The notes beneath the pieces were generated by a model, which worked only from the letters and a program-made list of their open reading frames with translations, did not search any database and was not told the origin of the DNA. From Hufsiella arboris (GTDB taxonomy: Bacteria; Bacteroidota; Bacteroidia; Sphingobacteriales; Sphingobacteriaceae), in assembly GCF_009834875.1 (NCBI RefSeq), contig NZ_WVHT01000004.1:434001-498000 (forward strand): 64,000 nt of DNA. The letters run 5' to 3'. Shown piece by piece: positions 9,228 through 17,626 of this stretch; position 1 is the stretch's first letter, and each line of letters begins with the position of its first letter. The position numbers were made by a program, and so were the translations under genes.

Positions 9228-10708
9228 GAAATAAATTCCTTTAAAATATTTTTAAACTTCTCCTCTGCTTTCAGGCTTTCATCCCATGCAATTTTTAAAT
9301 CAGCTAATGCTTCTTCTACCGACGGCAGATTGTCTTCAATTATTTTTTCCACATACAGTGGTATGTTCAAATTGAAGTCGTTTTCTTTCAGATCGTCTAT
9401 AGAAGCAAGCTTTACATGATTTTCTACATCATTAAAATCCTGATACCATTTAAAAATCTGTTCCACATGCTCTTTGTCGAGGAAATTTTGCGCCCTGCCC
9501 ACACGCACTTGTTCAGAGGCGTCAATGAAAAGGATCTTTCCTTTTTTAGCTTCCTCCTTGTTTTGTTTGAATACCATAACACAGGCAGCTAGTTGCGTAC
9601 CGTAGAAGATGTTAGGCCCAAGACCAATTACGGCTTCTAACATATCCTGTCTTACCAAGGCTTCACGAATAGTGCCTTCAGCACCTTTTCTGAATAATGC
9701 TCCATGCGGTAAAACTACCGTCATGCGCCCTGTGCTATTCATTGATTTAATCATGTGCTGCACCCAAGCCATGTCCCCATTGCTTTTGGGAGGAACTCCG
9801 GCTATGTTTCTGCCAAAAGGGTCTTTGATCCAATTTTCGGCTCCCCAATCATCTAATGAAAAAGGTGGATTGGCAATCACGCAGTCAAAAGTTTTTAATC
9901 CATCCGCTTCAAAAAAGGCTGGATTGCGTAGCGTATCGCCTCTGTATATTTGAAAATCTTCAATACCATGCAAAAACATATTCATTCGGGCAATGGAACT
10001 GGATGTCAGGTTTTTCTCCTGACCGAAAAGTTTTAAGGTACGGTAGTCCTCATCATTGTGTTTTAAATGGTCAACACACTCTAATAACATACCTCCGGTA
10101 CCACAAGCCGGGTCATAAATAGTTTCTCCTTCATGAGGATCAAGAATAAGACCCAATAAATGAACTATGGAACGTGGAGTGTAGAATTCTCCCGCTTTCT
10201 TGTTCGTTAAATCAGCAAAATGTTTGATCAAGTATTCGTATGAGCTACCCAACAAATCAGCATCTACATTGCTGTTGCATAAATCATATCGGGAGAAATG
10301 CTCGATCAAATCAATTAAAAGGCGATCCGATAATTTGTTCTTATTGCTCCATTGGGCATCACCAAAAATCCCGTACAAGAATTCCTGGTTGGCTTGTTCA
10401 ATCCCTCTTAAAGCTTTTTCGATAGCTAAGCCAACGTTTGTCGTCGTTTCGCGAACATCTTTCCAATGGCAATCTTCCGGAATTACAAAGCGGTGGAACT
10501 CGGGAAGATTGGCGTACTCACTGTCACCATCAGACTCTTCCAAAGCATCGCGATATTCCTCATCGTAAACATCTGATATCCGCTTAAAAAACAATAATGG
10601 GAATATATACACTTTAAAGTCAGAAGCGTCTACAGGTCCCTTTAGAATCCAGGCGGCTTTAGATAAGTATTGTTCGAGTTGGGACAGGCTTAGAGTTTTA
10701 TTTATCAT
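9224..10708 (-). CDS. hsdM: Type I modification methyltransferase HsdM, first copy
   Basis: A 494-residue N6-adenine methyltransferase and first gene of the R-M operon. The N-terminal HsdM_N domain spans about 1-150, FYTPRS is at 175-180, the AdoMet motif DPACGTGG at 199-206 and the catalytic motif NPPF at 280-283. Phe instead of Tyr in the fourth position is common in HsdM. It differs from the next HsdM through its whole length, so it is not a recent duplication. No gene lies directly upstream, so the operon promoter should be within about 10709-10800. I could not identify a convincing TAnnTTTG element there. Confidence 0.94.
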   Translation of the reverse strand: MINKTLSLSQLEQYLSKAAWILKGPVDASDFKVYIFPLLFFKRISDVYDEEYRDALEESDGDSEYANLPEFHRFVIPEDCHWKDVRETTTNVGLAIEKALRGIEQANQEFLYGIFGDAQWSNKNKLSDRLLIDLIEHFSRYDLCNSNVDADLLGSSYEYLIKHFADLTNKKAGEFYTPRSIVHLLGLILDPHEGETIYDPACGTGGMLLECVDHLKHNDEDYRTLKLFGQEKNLTSSSIARMNMFLHGIEDFQIYRGDTLRNPAFFEADGLKTFDCVIANPPFSLDDWGAENWIKDPFGRNIAGVPPKSNGDMAWVQHMIKSMNSTGRMTVVLPHGALFRKGAEGTIREALVRQDMLEAVIGLGPNIFYGTQLAACVMVFKQNKEEAKKGKILFIDASEQVRVGRAQNFLDKEHVEQIFKWYQDFNDVENHVKLASIDDLKENDFNLNIPLYVEKIIEDNLPSVEEALADLKIAWDESLKAEEKFKNILKEFIS

Positions 10709-10809
10709 GTTTCTAAATCATATAGCGACGAGCAAAGAAATTAATCAATGTGCATCTTATCCATTTAATTATTGGCGCAATATTACTGAGTTTTTACTTA
10801 TCAACGCGT

Positions 10810-10980
10810 CTATTGAAATACCATAGTGACCAGCAAAGTCCGGCGGACAAGCTGAGCAATACGCACTCCGGTACATCTACCAAAATGACTGTTTAGGTTA
10901 AGCTCCGGGCTATGATGACTGGAAAACCCTAAATTGAATAAGGAAAAAGAAATAAGTATTAAAGTGTAAACAAACTTCAT
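10810..10980 (-). CDS. Possible small exported protein or gene remnant
   Basis: A 56-codon frame starting ATG at 10980. The first 20 residues look like a signal peptide (MKFVYTLILISFSLFNLGFS). The remainder has no recognisable domain and ends in a Cys/Arg-containing stretch. A different frame over 10790-10890 reads into a hydrophobic segment followed by WYFNRRVDK and a stop, so a frameshift may separate a signal peptide from a membrane tail. Nothing else in 10709-11541 looks coding. The longer plus-strand frame at 10986-11312 runs through a copy of the 85 bp palindromic repeat and is not credible. Confidence 0.25.
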   Translation of the reverse strand: MKFVYTLILISFSLFNLGFSSHHSPELNLNSHFGRCTGVRIAQLVRRTLLVTMVFQ

Positions 10981-11040
10981 TCAGGTTGTATTGGCTGCTG
11001 AGCTCTCCCAAATATGTATTTCATAGAAACAACGCTCACG

Positions 11041-11069
11041 CACCAGTCTTCGAGAACCTCAGACTGACC
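11041..11069 (-). repeat. Isolated half-copy of the 85 bp palindromic repeat
   Basis: Reverse complement of the 5' arm of the repeat arrayed at 16.1-17.3 kb (CTCGAAGACTGGTG type end). Only one arm is present here, 5 kb from the main array and in inverted orientation. Confidence 0.8.
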
Positions 11070-11541
11070 TGCGGCGTAAGAAGTAGATTTTGCAAATATG
11101 TCAAATTGATATTTAATTCTGGTGATGTAAAACACCCTTTTTTCTTCCCGTTTAATCACCCTTTTTTCACAGGTGTTTTGGGACTAAATACACCTACGAT
11201 AAATGGCCAGCGTACGAATAAGCGTTATAGAATACAGAAATTATTTACTTGGTTTCCTATTGCGCTTGGCATGATGATAGTAGCAATCAATCATCTAATA
11301 TCCCATAACTGAGGAATTGGATGTGCAATATAAATGGAAGTGCTGATGAACGCGGGGATCCTTCACTCGCCTTCACAAAAGCCAATTACACATCGTTCAG
11401 GATGACAGCAATCACCCACCTAACCCCCCTCAAGGGAGGAATTCGGACATTGCTGTTAAAATAAGCATTCAACGTACCTATTTTAGATCTTCATTTTGCG
11501 ACTACTTAAAGTACTGCCTGTCTAAAAAAAGCAGACACGAA

Positions 11542-12105
11542 TTAGATTTTATCTCTGCGTTTCACGCGGAATGCCCCCTCTATATCGTAGAGCTTTTTAT
11601 CTGTACGATATCCGAAATCGGTGAACTTAAACACCTTTCCCGAGAAACTGCCTTCAACGATTTCTGATGTGCTTTTTTGAATATGTACCGTCATCTTTGC
11701 TCCCGGAGTATCCCGCCCAACGGAATACCTGACTTGCGATTCTATCCCTGTAGGTTCATCCCATAGAGAAAAACCGGTGTGACTTCCGTCTATTAAGTAA
11801 TCACCTTCGTTTATGGAAGAGAAATTAAATTGCGAATAAGCGCCGCGCCGTCCCTGGAGGTCGCCAAAACCCACTCCGGCAGAGCTTTGATCGCCACCAC
11901 CGATATATATATCCATCCATTTAGTTCTGCTGTATCCCGTTGCCAAAGAACTACTGAATCGCGATTTTCAACCCGGTACTTGAAAAAATAGGCTTTGGTT
12001 GGTCCCGGGTCGTGGTTTTTTATCGGGCGCCGGCTTTTCGTCTTTCCTGCATGCGAATACCGACATGATTAAAAGCACGGCAAGGATATTCCCTAAGGTT
12101 ATTGA
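11542..12105 (-). pseudogene. Decayed lipoprotein gene, start lost and in-frame stop
   Basis: The intact part (11542-11946, 134 residues) is a beta-rich domain ending GAFRVKRRDKI, like the C-terminal part of small Bacteroidota lipoproteins. Upstream in the same frame is a lipoprotein signal (ILAVLLIMSVFAC, then RKDEKPAPDKK) on about 12000-12095. The two parts are separated by one TGA at 11968-11970, where the line FFQVPG-stop-KSRFSSSLATGY would otherwise be continuous. No start codon precedes the signal: the frame runs straight into the first unit of the hairpin array at 12107. Both the nonsense codon and the missing 5' end argue for a pseudogene. The TGA alone could be a sequence error. Confidence 0.65.
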
Positions 12106-12106
12106 A

Positions 12107-12805
12107 CTTTGTTCTGCGAAGTGTTAAGCGCAGCGTCACTTCGCGATTTATATAGATAAAGGTCTCTGACCTTGTTGGTTGTAGAGATGCTGTGATTTGA
12201 GATAAATGTGTCAGAGACACAGATTTATTATACACTTTTAAGTCGCCCTGCGGAAGACTTAAAAGAACCTGAGACTTAAAAAAACCTTTGTTCTGCGAAG
12301 TGTTAAGCGCAGTGCCACTTCGCAGTTAAAATAGATAAAGGTCTCTGACCTTGTTGGTTGTAGAGATACTGTGATTTGGGGATAAATGTGTCAGAGACAC
12401 AGATTTATTAAATTCTTTTAAGTCGCCCTGCGGAAGACTTAAAAGAACCTGAGAATTAAAAGAACCTTTGTTCTGCGAAGTGTTAAGCGCAGCGTCACTT
12501 CGCGGTTAAAATAGATAAAGGTCTCTGACCTTGTTGGTTATAAAGATGCTGTGATTTGAGATAAATGTGTCAGAGACACAGATTTATTACACACTTTTAA
12601 GTCGCCCTGCGGAAGACTTAAAAGAACCTGAGTTAAAAGAACCTTTGTTCTGCGAAGTGTTAAGCGTAGTGTCACTTCGCAGTTAAAATCGATAAAGGTC
12701 TCTGACCTTGTTGGTTGTAGAAATAGTGTGATTTGGGATAAATGTGTCAGAGGCACAGATTTATTAAGTTCTTTTAAGTCGCCCTGCGGAAGACTTAAAA
12801 GAACC
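12107..12805. repeat. Four-unit tandem array of about 180 bp multi-hairpin repeats
   Basis: Units start at 12107, 12286, 12466 and 12643 (179, 180 and 177 bp, the last truncated at about 163). Each carries four inverted repeats: an 8 bp stem GCGAAGTG/CACTTCGC, AAGGTC-TCT-GACCTT, TGTGTC-AGA-GACACA, and a 10 bp stem CTTTTAAGTC/GACTTAAAAG. The second and third hairpins share a complementary 9 nt core (GTCTCTGAC and GTCAGAGAC), so they could also pair with each other. Loops vary between units while stems are unchanged. Frames through the array are shadows. Confidence 0.9.
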
Positions 12806-12827
12806 AACGTATCCCTTTGCCAAAGAA

Positions 12828-12953
12828 CTACTGAATCGACAGGTAGGCGTATACCTTTTCGGCCTCCTCCGAACCGACTTCCATCCGCACGAGCATTTCT
12901 TCCATATCCAGCTCCCCGGGAGTACCCGTTTTGATTCCCAGGAAAGGAGGCAT
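12828..12953 (-). CDS. Unrecognised 41-residue frame, probable gene remnant
   Basis: A short acidic frame (starts MPPFLGIKTGTPGELDMEEM, ends VYAYLSIQ). I do not recognise it. Its ATG lies about 10 nt beyond the terminator that closes the gene at 13056, so it lacks room for its own promoter. Its 3' end runs into the 30 bp sequence that is duplicated at 11932-11961. It may be the tail of a gene cut by rearrangement around the hairpin array. Confidence 0.2.
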   Translation of the reverse strand: MPPFLGIKTGTPGELDMEEMLVRMEVGSEEAEKVYAYLSIQ

Positions 12954-12962
12954 GATCAAACG

Positions 12963-12991
12963 AAAAAAGGCCACCCAGGGCGACCTTTTAC
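12963..12991 (-). terminator. Rho-independent terminator after the 13056 lipoprotein gene
   Basis: On the minus strand, AAAAGGTCGCC and GGTGGCCTTTTTT form a stem with two G-U pairs followed by a T run. It lies 65 nt after the stop of the lipoprotein gene. Confidence 0.7.
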
Positions 12992-13055
12992 TAGTATCAT
13001 TTCTTAAACATCTGTAACTGGCCTGGCCAATCAGCCGATGTCTGAATCCTGATAA

Positions 13056-13571
13056 TTACTGCACGGTTGTAACCGTTGCCTGGAACGAGCCTTCCGAAAA
13101 TGTTTTGGTAGCGCCCGCTTCGTTTTTGGCAGTGAACTCAAAGGTTCCGGAAATCAGCTTATCCGTAGACGACGTGATTTTCACGGTTCCTGAAACGCTG
13201 TCGTAGGATTGTGATTTCGCTATGTCAGCTAAATAAACACCTGTCGCCGCGTTGCCTTCGAAGCTCGGCTGGTCTTCGGTAAGCACCTTGTATTCGCCGA
13301 CTTTAGAATCGGTTAACATCAAAGCGACACCTTCATTGGTGCTGAACTGGCCTTGTATAGTTAATGCTGTAACGCCAGCGACTTTCATTACACCGGCCAC
13401 AACAGGCCCCGTGCTGTTTTTCTTTTGCCCGTCGATTTTAACGCTCAGGTAAGGACTATCAGCCGGTTTGTCGTCGTCGCTTTTCTTGCAAGACGCCAGT
13501 GAAAGTGTACAGGCGATGAACAATGCCAGTAATTTAACAGAAGGATTTAGGGTAAACATTTTCATATTCAT
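13056..13571 (-). CDS. Small lipoprotein, DUF6252-like
   Basis: A 171-residue predicted lipoprotein. A signal peptide with lipobox (LSLASC, Cys at about 28) is followed by the charged linker KKSDDDKPAD. The mature part is beta-rich, with VKIDGQKK near its start and a closing strand pattern (ISGTFEFTAKNE, then FSEGSFQATV) typical of small Bacteroidota surface lipoproteins of the DUF6252 type. Function is unknown. It stands alone between repeat-rich stretches and has its own terminator at 12963-12991. An upstream ATG three codons earlier (MNMKMF) is used here; starting at the second Met would not change the signal peptide. Confidence 0.8.
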   Translation of the reverse strand: MNMKMFTLNPSVKLLALFIACTLSLASCKKSDDDKPADSPYLSVKIDGQKKNSTGPVVAGVMKVAGVTALTIQGQFSTNEGVALMLTDSKVGEYKVLTEDQPSFEGNAATGVYLADIAKSQSYDSVSGTVKITSSTDKLISGTFEFTAKNEAGATKTFSEGSFQATVTTVQ

Positions 13572-13764
13572 AATAAGATTTAGTTTTATACCGCTAAAGT
13601 ATTACTTATAACTTAAAAACCAAGCGCTGTAAAACACCTTTTTTATTACCGTTAAATAACCCATTTTATTCCGGGTGTTTTACGACATTAAATCTCGCCC
13701 GTCATTTAAAAGAGCGGAAGCAGGGAGCGACTGAGGAATCCAATCAAACTTTAGAAAGATTTCT

Positions 13765-13975
13765 CCTAACGTCGAAATGACGGTTATGTATCCGGGTTGA
13801 AATGACGGTTATGCCCTCTGTTCTGTGAAGTGTTAAGAGCAGCGTCTCTTCGCGGTTTAAAGTAGACAGAAGTCTCTGACCTCGGTATATATTGCTAAAA
13901 ATCTCTGTTCTGCGAAGTGTTAAGCGCAGCGTCACTTCGCGGTTTAAAATAAATAGAGGTCTCTGACCTCTTGAC
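13765..13975. repeat. Partial units of the hairpin array and a dispersed repeat
   Basis: Two partial copies of the first half of the 12107-12805 unit (GCGAAGTG/CACTTCGC stem plus the GTCTCTGACC core) lie at about 13816-13880 and 13903-13970. Just before them is a short dispersed element (TTTCTCCTAACGTCGAAATG). The rest of 13572-14305 shows no gene. Confidence 0.7.
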
Positions 13976-14305
13976 CCGGCTAATCCTTATCTTTTTTGCA
14001 TGCCGCCATAGTAAATACTATGAGCACAAGGACAGATAGCCGTTGAATTAGCTACCACTCATTGTGATTGGTTTTGCGAATCTTGATAAAGATGTAAGGT
14101 GACGAAATTATACTGACGTGAAATTTCAGCTTCTGTATCGGGCTTTTCCTTATAAACTCAATGTACTTTTACTGTAAGGAAGCAGGACGGAGTCCTGTTA
14201 TAGGGCAATCGTTAGAGCGCTGTGCCAACCTCTTAAACGGAAAGGAGTTACCAAACGATCGTTACTCATTATGACGGTGCCAGCCACCTGCATAAGCTCT
14301 CGCCC

Positions 14306-14755
14306 TTACATATCCGGAATATTCGGCTCGACCAGCTTTTTCAGCTTTTCAAGGCATTCCTGCCAGCCTAAGTAGCACTGTTCGGCGGGGATCACAGAAG
14401 GAATATTTTCCTGGAAGATTTTAATCTCAGTGCCAACAGATACTTCTTTTAGCCAGACTGTAGTAGGCATTTCTCCGGGCAGGCTGGGATCGTCAAAACG
14501 GTCGGTGTATTTGATCAGTTCTCCTGGCTTAAGTTCCAGGTACTCACCGCCGAAAGAATGACTGTTCCCGGTCGTAAAATTGGTAAATGACATTTTGAAG
14601 CTGCCGCCCTCACGCACATCCATTTGCTGAACGGTACAATAAAATCCAAACGGCGGAAGCCAGGAGGCGATCGCACCGGCATCGGTAAAGGCGCGGTAGA
14701 TTTTTTCCGGAGTCGCGGTCAGTACGCGGTGCAAGGAAACACTGTTATTTTCCAT
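14306..14755 (-). CDS. SRPBCC/AHSA1-family protein
   Basis: A 149-residue START-like fold protein of the Aha1-C (AHSA1, polyketide cyclase-like) family. Family landmarks are the N-terminal strand (SLHRVLTATPEKIYRAFTDA), the AIASWLPP segment, GGSFKM, GGEYLELKPGELI and the long C-terminal helix with the GWQECLEKL pattern. Proteins of this family bind hydrophobic ligands or act as small regulators. Specific function cannot be assigned. The gene stands alone on the minus strand, and length is normal for the family. Confidence 0.88.
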   Translation of the reverse strand: MENNSVSLHRVLTATPEKIYRAFTDAGAIASWLPPFGFYCTVQQMDVREGGSFKMSFTNFTTGNSHSFGGEYLELKPGELIKYTDRFDDPSLPGEMPTTVWLKEVSVGTEIKIFQENIPSVIPAEQCYLGWQECLEKLKKLVEPNIPDM

Positions 14756-15198
14756 ATTATATGTTTTTTAGGTTTATTGATAGTTTGTTGATGTATAAAT
14801 ATCGCTAATAAATCGCTTGGTCTGATCTGGACTGTGATGTTGTCCGACGTAAAATGCTTAAAAAGGAATTGACTAGTACGAATCACCCACCTAACCTCCC
14901 GTCAAGTGAGGAACCAGACAGTGCAGAAAACGCAGGTGGCAGTGCTCGATCAACAATACTCGCCGGCAGTCCCGCCATACTTTCAGATCTATGCATTTAT
15001 TGCACTTAACGGGCCACATTCTTAATCCTGGAATATCAGGCAATACGGGGCTTTTCGGCATTTCTGCGTTGGGAAAGATCCAACTCAACCCTGTAAGTTA
15101 TTAAAGAGGTAGAGAAGCACTAATGGTTTCATAGCCGAACGGCAAAAACAAATGCAGATGCGTTCAGTTTTAATTCTACATCGGTCTCATTTATACCC
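14756..15198. other. Gap without a gene; one dispersed repeat
   Basis: No credible gene. A short element (AATCACCCACCTAACC, then a TCAAG..GAGGAA motif) at about 14880-14915 also occurs at 11408-11440, and is a dispersed repeat. Confidence 0.6.
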
Positions 15199-15891
15199 AT
15201 GAAAAACGCTCTCACAACCATTTTGTTCCTGCTGGGAACATCAGCAGTCTTTTGCCAGAAAACGGAAACTTCCGGATGGTTTTTTCTAACGCATACGCAG
15301 GAGCTCAATAAGCGATTTGATATTCTCGCCGACGTCCAGGCGCGTTCATCCGATCAGTTTAAACATTTTAACACGCTTTTGCTTAGAACTGCTCTTCAGT
15401 ATAAGATCACAAAGGTGCATGCACTTGCTCTCGGCTATGCCTGGAAAGGCGACTGGCTTCACGAAAATGCAACGCCAAGCTATGAGTTCGAGAACCGCAT
15501 CTATGAGCAATATCTGGCCGCTTTTGACCTTGGAAAGATTGAAACAAATGTTCGTCTCAGGCTTGAGCAGCGTTTTATCCACCAGGATATGAAAACAAGC
15601 TTCACACAGCGATTCAGGACATTCTTAAGCTTTCAGATTCCGGTTTTTGCCAACGCCGGATTCACAGAAGGTGTGTACGCCGGTTTGCAGAACGAGCTGT
15701 TTTTAAATGTTCAGAACAAAGAAAAAGCAAGCGGTAGTCTGACAGATCAAAACAGGTTGTTTGGCTCTGTCGGTTACCGTTTCAGTAAAAGCATCGACGC
15801 CGAACTGGGTTATATGTACTGGTATTTAAAAGAAGAAGATGAAGATTTCAGGAATAACGTTATCCAGTTAATGATAACGACGAAATTCTGA
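15199..15891 (+). CDS. DUF2490 outer-membrane beta-barrel protein
   Basis: A 230-residue protein with a signal peptide (about 1-19, ending VFCQK) and a series of amphipathic beta strands with alternating aromatic residues. It ends in Phe (LMITTKF), as outer-membrane barrels do. The pattern GWFFLTHTQELNKRFDI, RLRLEQRF and a closing GYMYWYLKEE segment fits DUF2490. Function is unknown. It has no operon partner. An imperfect inverted repeat follows the stop. Confidence 0.85.
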   Translation: MKNALTTILFLLGTSAVFCQKTETSGWFFLTHTQELNKRFDILADVQARSSDQFKHFNTLLLRTALQYKITKVHALALGYAWKGDWLHENATPSYEFENRIYEQYLAAFDLGKIETNVRLRLEQRFIHQDMKTSFTQRFRTFLSFQIPVFANAGFTEGVYAGLQNELFLNVQNKEKASGSLTDQNRLFGSVGYRFSKSIDAELGYMYWYLKEEDEDFRNNVIQLMITTKF

Positions 15892-15909
15892 ACAGGTAAT
15901 TTATCGTAT

Positions 15910-15958
15910 ACACCCATCAGACGGCTATAAGCGCCCTTCAAGAAGCCGTCAGACGGGT
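15910..15958. repeat. Imperfect inverted repeat after the DUF2490 gene
   Basis: ACCCATCAGACGGCT and AGCCGTCAGACGGGT match as a 13/15 bp inverted repeat around an 18 nt loop. There is no T run, so it is not a clear intrinsic terminator. Confidence 0.5.
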
Positions 15959-16115
15959 ACATATCGAAGTGACTGAATCCCTCGTCAAATTGAGGCGGAA
16001 TAAAAACGAACGGTCCTGTGCAACAGACCCTTCGGGGCGAAATATGCGATTGACTTCGTAATGTCTATGCTTCGAGACAATGACCATAAGATTACGGTCC
16101 GCGATACCAACGGCC

Positions 16116-16262
16116 GTCAGTCTGAGGCTCTCGAAGACTGGTGCGTTGGGCGACCGGATTTCCGTTCGCTTCCTCTATGCTTCGAGCGCCTCAGCATGAC
16201 GGAAGCGTAAGAAAAACGAAAGAGCATCCGGGTCAGTCTGAGGTTCTCGAAGACTGGTGTGG
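16116..16262. repeat. 85 bp palindromic repeat, one full and one half unit
   Basis: A full unit is at 16116-16200. A 5' half unit starts at 16232 and runs directly into the end of the GIY-YIG gene. A 3' half unit is visible just before, at about 16036-16085. A shared linker (ATTACGGTCCGCGATACCA) precedes units at 16116, 16736 and 19502. Confidence 0.85.
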
Positions 16263-16270
16263 TGGCAACG

Positions 16271-16573
16271 TTACGGTTTATACCGTTCACTCAATTCAGG
16301 CAAACTCGCCCAATCGCCTCTTATCAAGGCCTCTTTTTTCTGACGTCGCCAACCCTTCAGTTGCTTTTCAAAAGCAATTGCAGATACCGGATCATTAAAG
16401 TGTTCTGTAAATACTAACTCTACCGGCCTTCTCTTGAATGTATAAGCCTTGGGGTTATAACCTGTTTGATGCTCTTGAAGTCTCCGCTCAATATCGTTAG
16501 TAATCCCTGTATAAAATTGACCATCATTACATCTTAAGATATAAACAGTGTAAGTATCAATTGCATTTGACAT
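16271..16573 (-). CDS. GIY-YIG nuclease-domain protein embedded in repeats
   Basis: A 100-residue single-domain GIY-YIG endonuclease (UPF0213/YhbQ type). Family signatures are YTVYILRCNDGQFYTGIT (the GIY and YIG halves), ERRLQEHQTG with the catalytic Arg, and the closing EKQLKGWRRQKKEALI. The ATG at 16573 is chosen because the frame upstream has only a TTG. The gene is bracketed on both sides by 85 bp palindromic repeats: a half unit abuts its 3' end and a full unit begins at 16621, 47 nt from its start. Free-standing GIY-YIG proteins of this size have poorly defined roles. The nesting suggests a link to repeat movement or maintenance, which is inference. Confidence 0.9.
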   Translation of the reverse strand: MSNAIDTYTVYILRCNDGQFYTGITNDIERRLQEHQTGYNPKAYTFKRRPVELVFTEHFNDPVSAIAFEKQLKGWRRQKKEALIRGDWASLPELSERYKP

Positions 16574-16620
16574 CGAATTAAATGTAGTAAATCCGCATGC
16601 ATTAAGCAACCGGGTGGGCC

Positions 16621-17312
16621 GTCAGTCTGAGGCTCTCGAAGACTGGTGCGCAGCCATGTGAGATTGGACTTCGTAACGTCCTTGCTTCGAGCGCCTCAGC
16701 ATGACTATAGATTACGGTCCGCGATACCAAAGGCCGTCAATCTAAGGCTCTCGAAGACTGGTGCGTAGAAATGTGCGATTGAACTTCGTAACGTCTATGC
16801 TTCGAGCGCCTCAGCATGACAAAGTATTTCGATTATGTAATGCCCTGGTTGTCAGTCTGAGGCTCTCGAAGACTGGTGTGTAGGAATGTGCGATTGAACT
16901 TCGTAACGTCTATGCTTCGAGTGCCTCAGCATGACAAAGTATTTCGATTGTGTAGTGCCCGGGGTGTCAGTCTGAGGCTCTCGAAGACTGTGCGTTGGGC
17001 GACCGGGTTTCCGTTCGCTTCCTCTATGCTTCGAGCGCCTCAGCATGACAAAGTATTTCGGTTCTGTAAATGCCGGCCGTCAGTCTGAGGCTCTCGAAGA
17101 CTGGTGAGTAGGAATGTTCGATTGAGCTTCGTAACGTCTATGCTTCGAGCGCCTCAGCATGACAAGGAATTTCGATTCTGTAATGCCGAGGGTCAGTCTG
17201 AGGCTCTCGAAGACTGGCGCGTAGGAATGTGCGATTGAACTTCGTAACGTCTATGCTTCGAGCGCCTCAGCATGACAAGATATTTCGATTCTGTAATACC
17301 GGGGGTCAGTCT
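16621..17312. repeat. Tandem array of 85 bp imperfect palindromes (REPIN-like)
   Basis: Full units are at 16621-16705, 16736-16820, 16851-16935, 16966-17049 (84 bp), 17079-17163 and 17192-17276, with a truncated start at 17305. Linkers are 28-30 bp, giving a period of about 115. In each unit the first 21 nt (from GTCAGTCTGAGG) and the last 21 nt (to CCTCAGCATGAC) are reverse complements at 18 of 21 positions, so each unit can fold into one long hairpin. The linkers are themselves similar (AAAGTATTTCGATTxTGTAA), which excludes CRISPR spacers. A different dispersed element (CATTCTGACGAAGGAAGAAT) follows at about 17347. Confidence 0.92.
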
Positions 17313-17626
17313 TAGTATTTGAGGTACGTTCATAGATCATTTCTGTCATTCTGACGAAGGAAGAATCTCCGCGTTCTTTTGCACAAGTTTCCGTCATTAC
17401 GAGCCGGCGCCCGGGTCATGTTTGCCGTGGCTTGTCAATTTTAATCAACCGGAGTTAAACTCCCGTCCACCCAAACAATTCCTGACCTGTCATTCTCTAA
17501 CCAGGTACAATTCTACTGACAGTTTGGGCGGTATGGCATTTAAACAAATAAAGGATTATTTTTTTTAATTATCAGCTATAGCAACTTTAAAGACAATTTT
17601 TCGTAAAATTGATCTAACCTTATCAC

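Noticed and set aside
10986-11312. 108-codon plus-strand frame
   Set aside because: It runs through an inverted half-copy of the 85 bp repeat, lacks a signal or domain, and its composition looks random.
14891-15088. 65-codon minus-strand frame with several Cys residues
   Set aside because: It overlaps a dispersed repeat and shows no recognisable pattern.
16621-17312. CRISPR-like appearance of regular repeats
   Set aside because: Repeats are 85 bp, too long, are internally palindromic, and the 28-30 bp linkers are similar to one another rather than unique. No cas genes are present.
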